Source: Polyodon spathula (Eukaryota > Chordata > Actinopteri > Acipenseriformes > Polyodontidae). From it: a DNA stretch of 64,000 nt. The position numbers were made by a program, and so were the translations under genes. The notes under the pieces were generated by a model, which saw nothing but the letters and a program-made list of their open reading frames with translations, was not told where the DNA came from and searched no databases. The DNA lies in contig NC_054543.1 in assembly GCF_017654505.1 (NCBI RefSeq), positions 22,890,976-22,954,975 of the forward strand, written 5' to 3'. Shown here one piece after another: positions 63,955 to 64,000 of the stretch (positions are counted from its first letter, which is position 1; each line of letters starts with the position of its first letter).

Positions 63955-64000
63955 ATCTTGGTATTTCTTTGCAGAAACATCAATCTGGATTGTTGGGCAC
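61912..64000. other. No gene seen; C-tract and A-tract
   Basis: A 22-base C run at 62820-62841 and a 36-base A run at 63918-63953. The stretch 62650-63000 (cacctactgatgtctcaacc, ccttccagcgcctcctcaag) looks like an old LINE or SINE 3' region but I cannot assign it. The phrases ccttcctttt/atgggttatatgagggg and ccatccttttatggtttatg near 62265-62430 are a short direct repeat. Confidence 0.4.

Noticed and set aside
35291..64000. BAG3 or another TIAL1 neighbour gene on the right
   Set aside because: No BAG domain, WW domain or other host exon was recognised; only mobile elements were found.

Overview
The window is vertebrate nuclear DNA, most likely from a ray-finned fish. It has spliced GT-AG exons, long (TA)n and (CA)n arrays, and a dense load of CR1-type LINEs, DIRS elements, Tc1 transposons, Gmr1-type Gypsy elements and an endogenous retrovirus. 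The CR1 family, with its (TTCTTATG)n tail, reminds me of sturgeon, paddlefish and gar genomes. That placement is from memory and is not proved here.

Left half (1-35 kb): the only host gene I can support is the 5' part of TIAL1 (TIAR), an RNA-binding protein, on the minus strand. Six coding exons lie at 34827-34855, 30518-30614, 10779-10877 (or 10928), 9662-9716, 7814-7901 and 5213-5288. They splice in frame through RRM1 and into RRM2. The remaining exons must lie left of position 1. Its introns hold two DIRS tyrosine-recombinase relics, two CR1 LINEs, several Tc1 elements (one with a nearly intact transposase), a THAP relic, a MADF-like relic, two fold-back elements and microsatellites. The promoter side (34.9-35.3 kb) has ETS-like and ZNF143-like motifs.

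Right half (36-62 kb): this is a nested pile of mobile elements with no host gene seen. A DIRS element runs from about 37.65 to 50.9 kb: 5' tandem repeats, ORF1, RT, RNase H, tyrosine recombinase, fold-back terminus. It is split by an LTR-like segment (39.9-40.3 kb), a full-length CR1 in the opposite orientation (40.7-44.8 kb) and a class I-like endogenous retrovirus (46.3-50.6 kb). Next come two Gypsy copies of the Gmr1 type in opposite orientations (51.0-52.2 kb plus, 54.4-58.2 kb minus). The larger has the unusual order gag-protease-integrase-RT and a SCAN-like Gag. Further CR1 pieces flank them. At 59.5-61.9 kb lies a Ginger-like unit: a DDE integrase with a GPY/F-like segment, then a Ulp1-type cysteine protease. 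The last 2 kb hold only simple repeats.

Nearly every mobile-element gene is broken by stops, frameshifts or deletions. The best preserved are the CR1 ORF1 (310 codons), the 534-codon CR1 RT ORF, the 324-codon Tc1 ORF, the DIRS ORF1 (one stop) and the Ulp1-like ORF (one stop).
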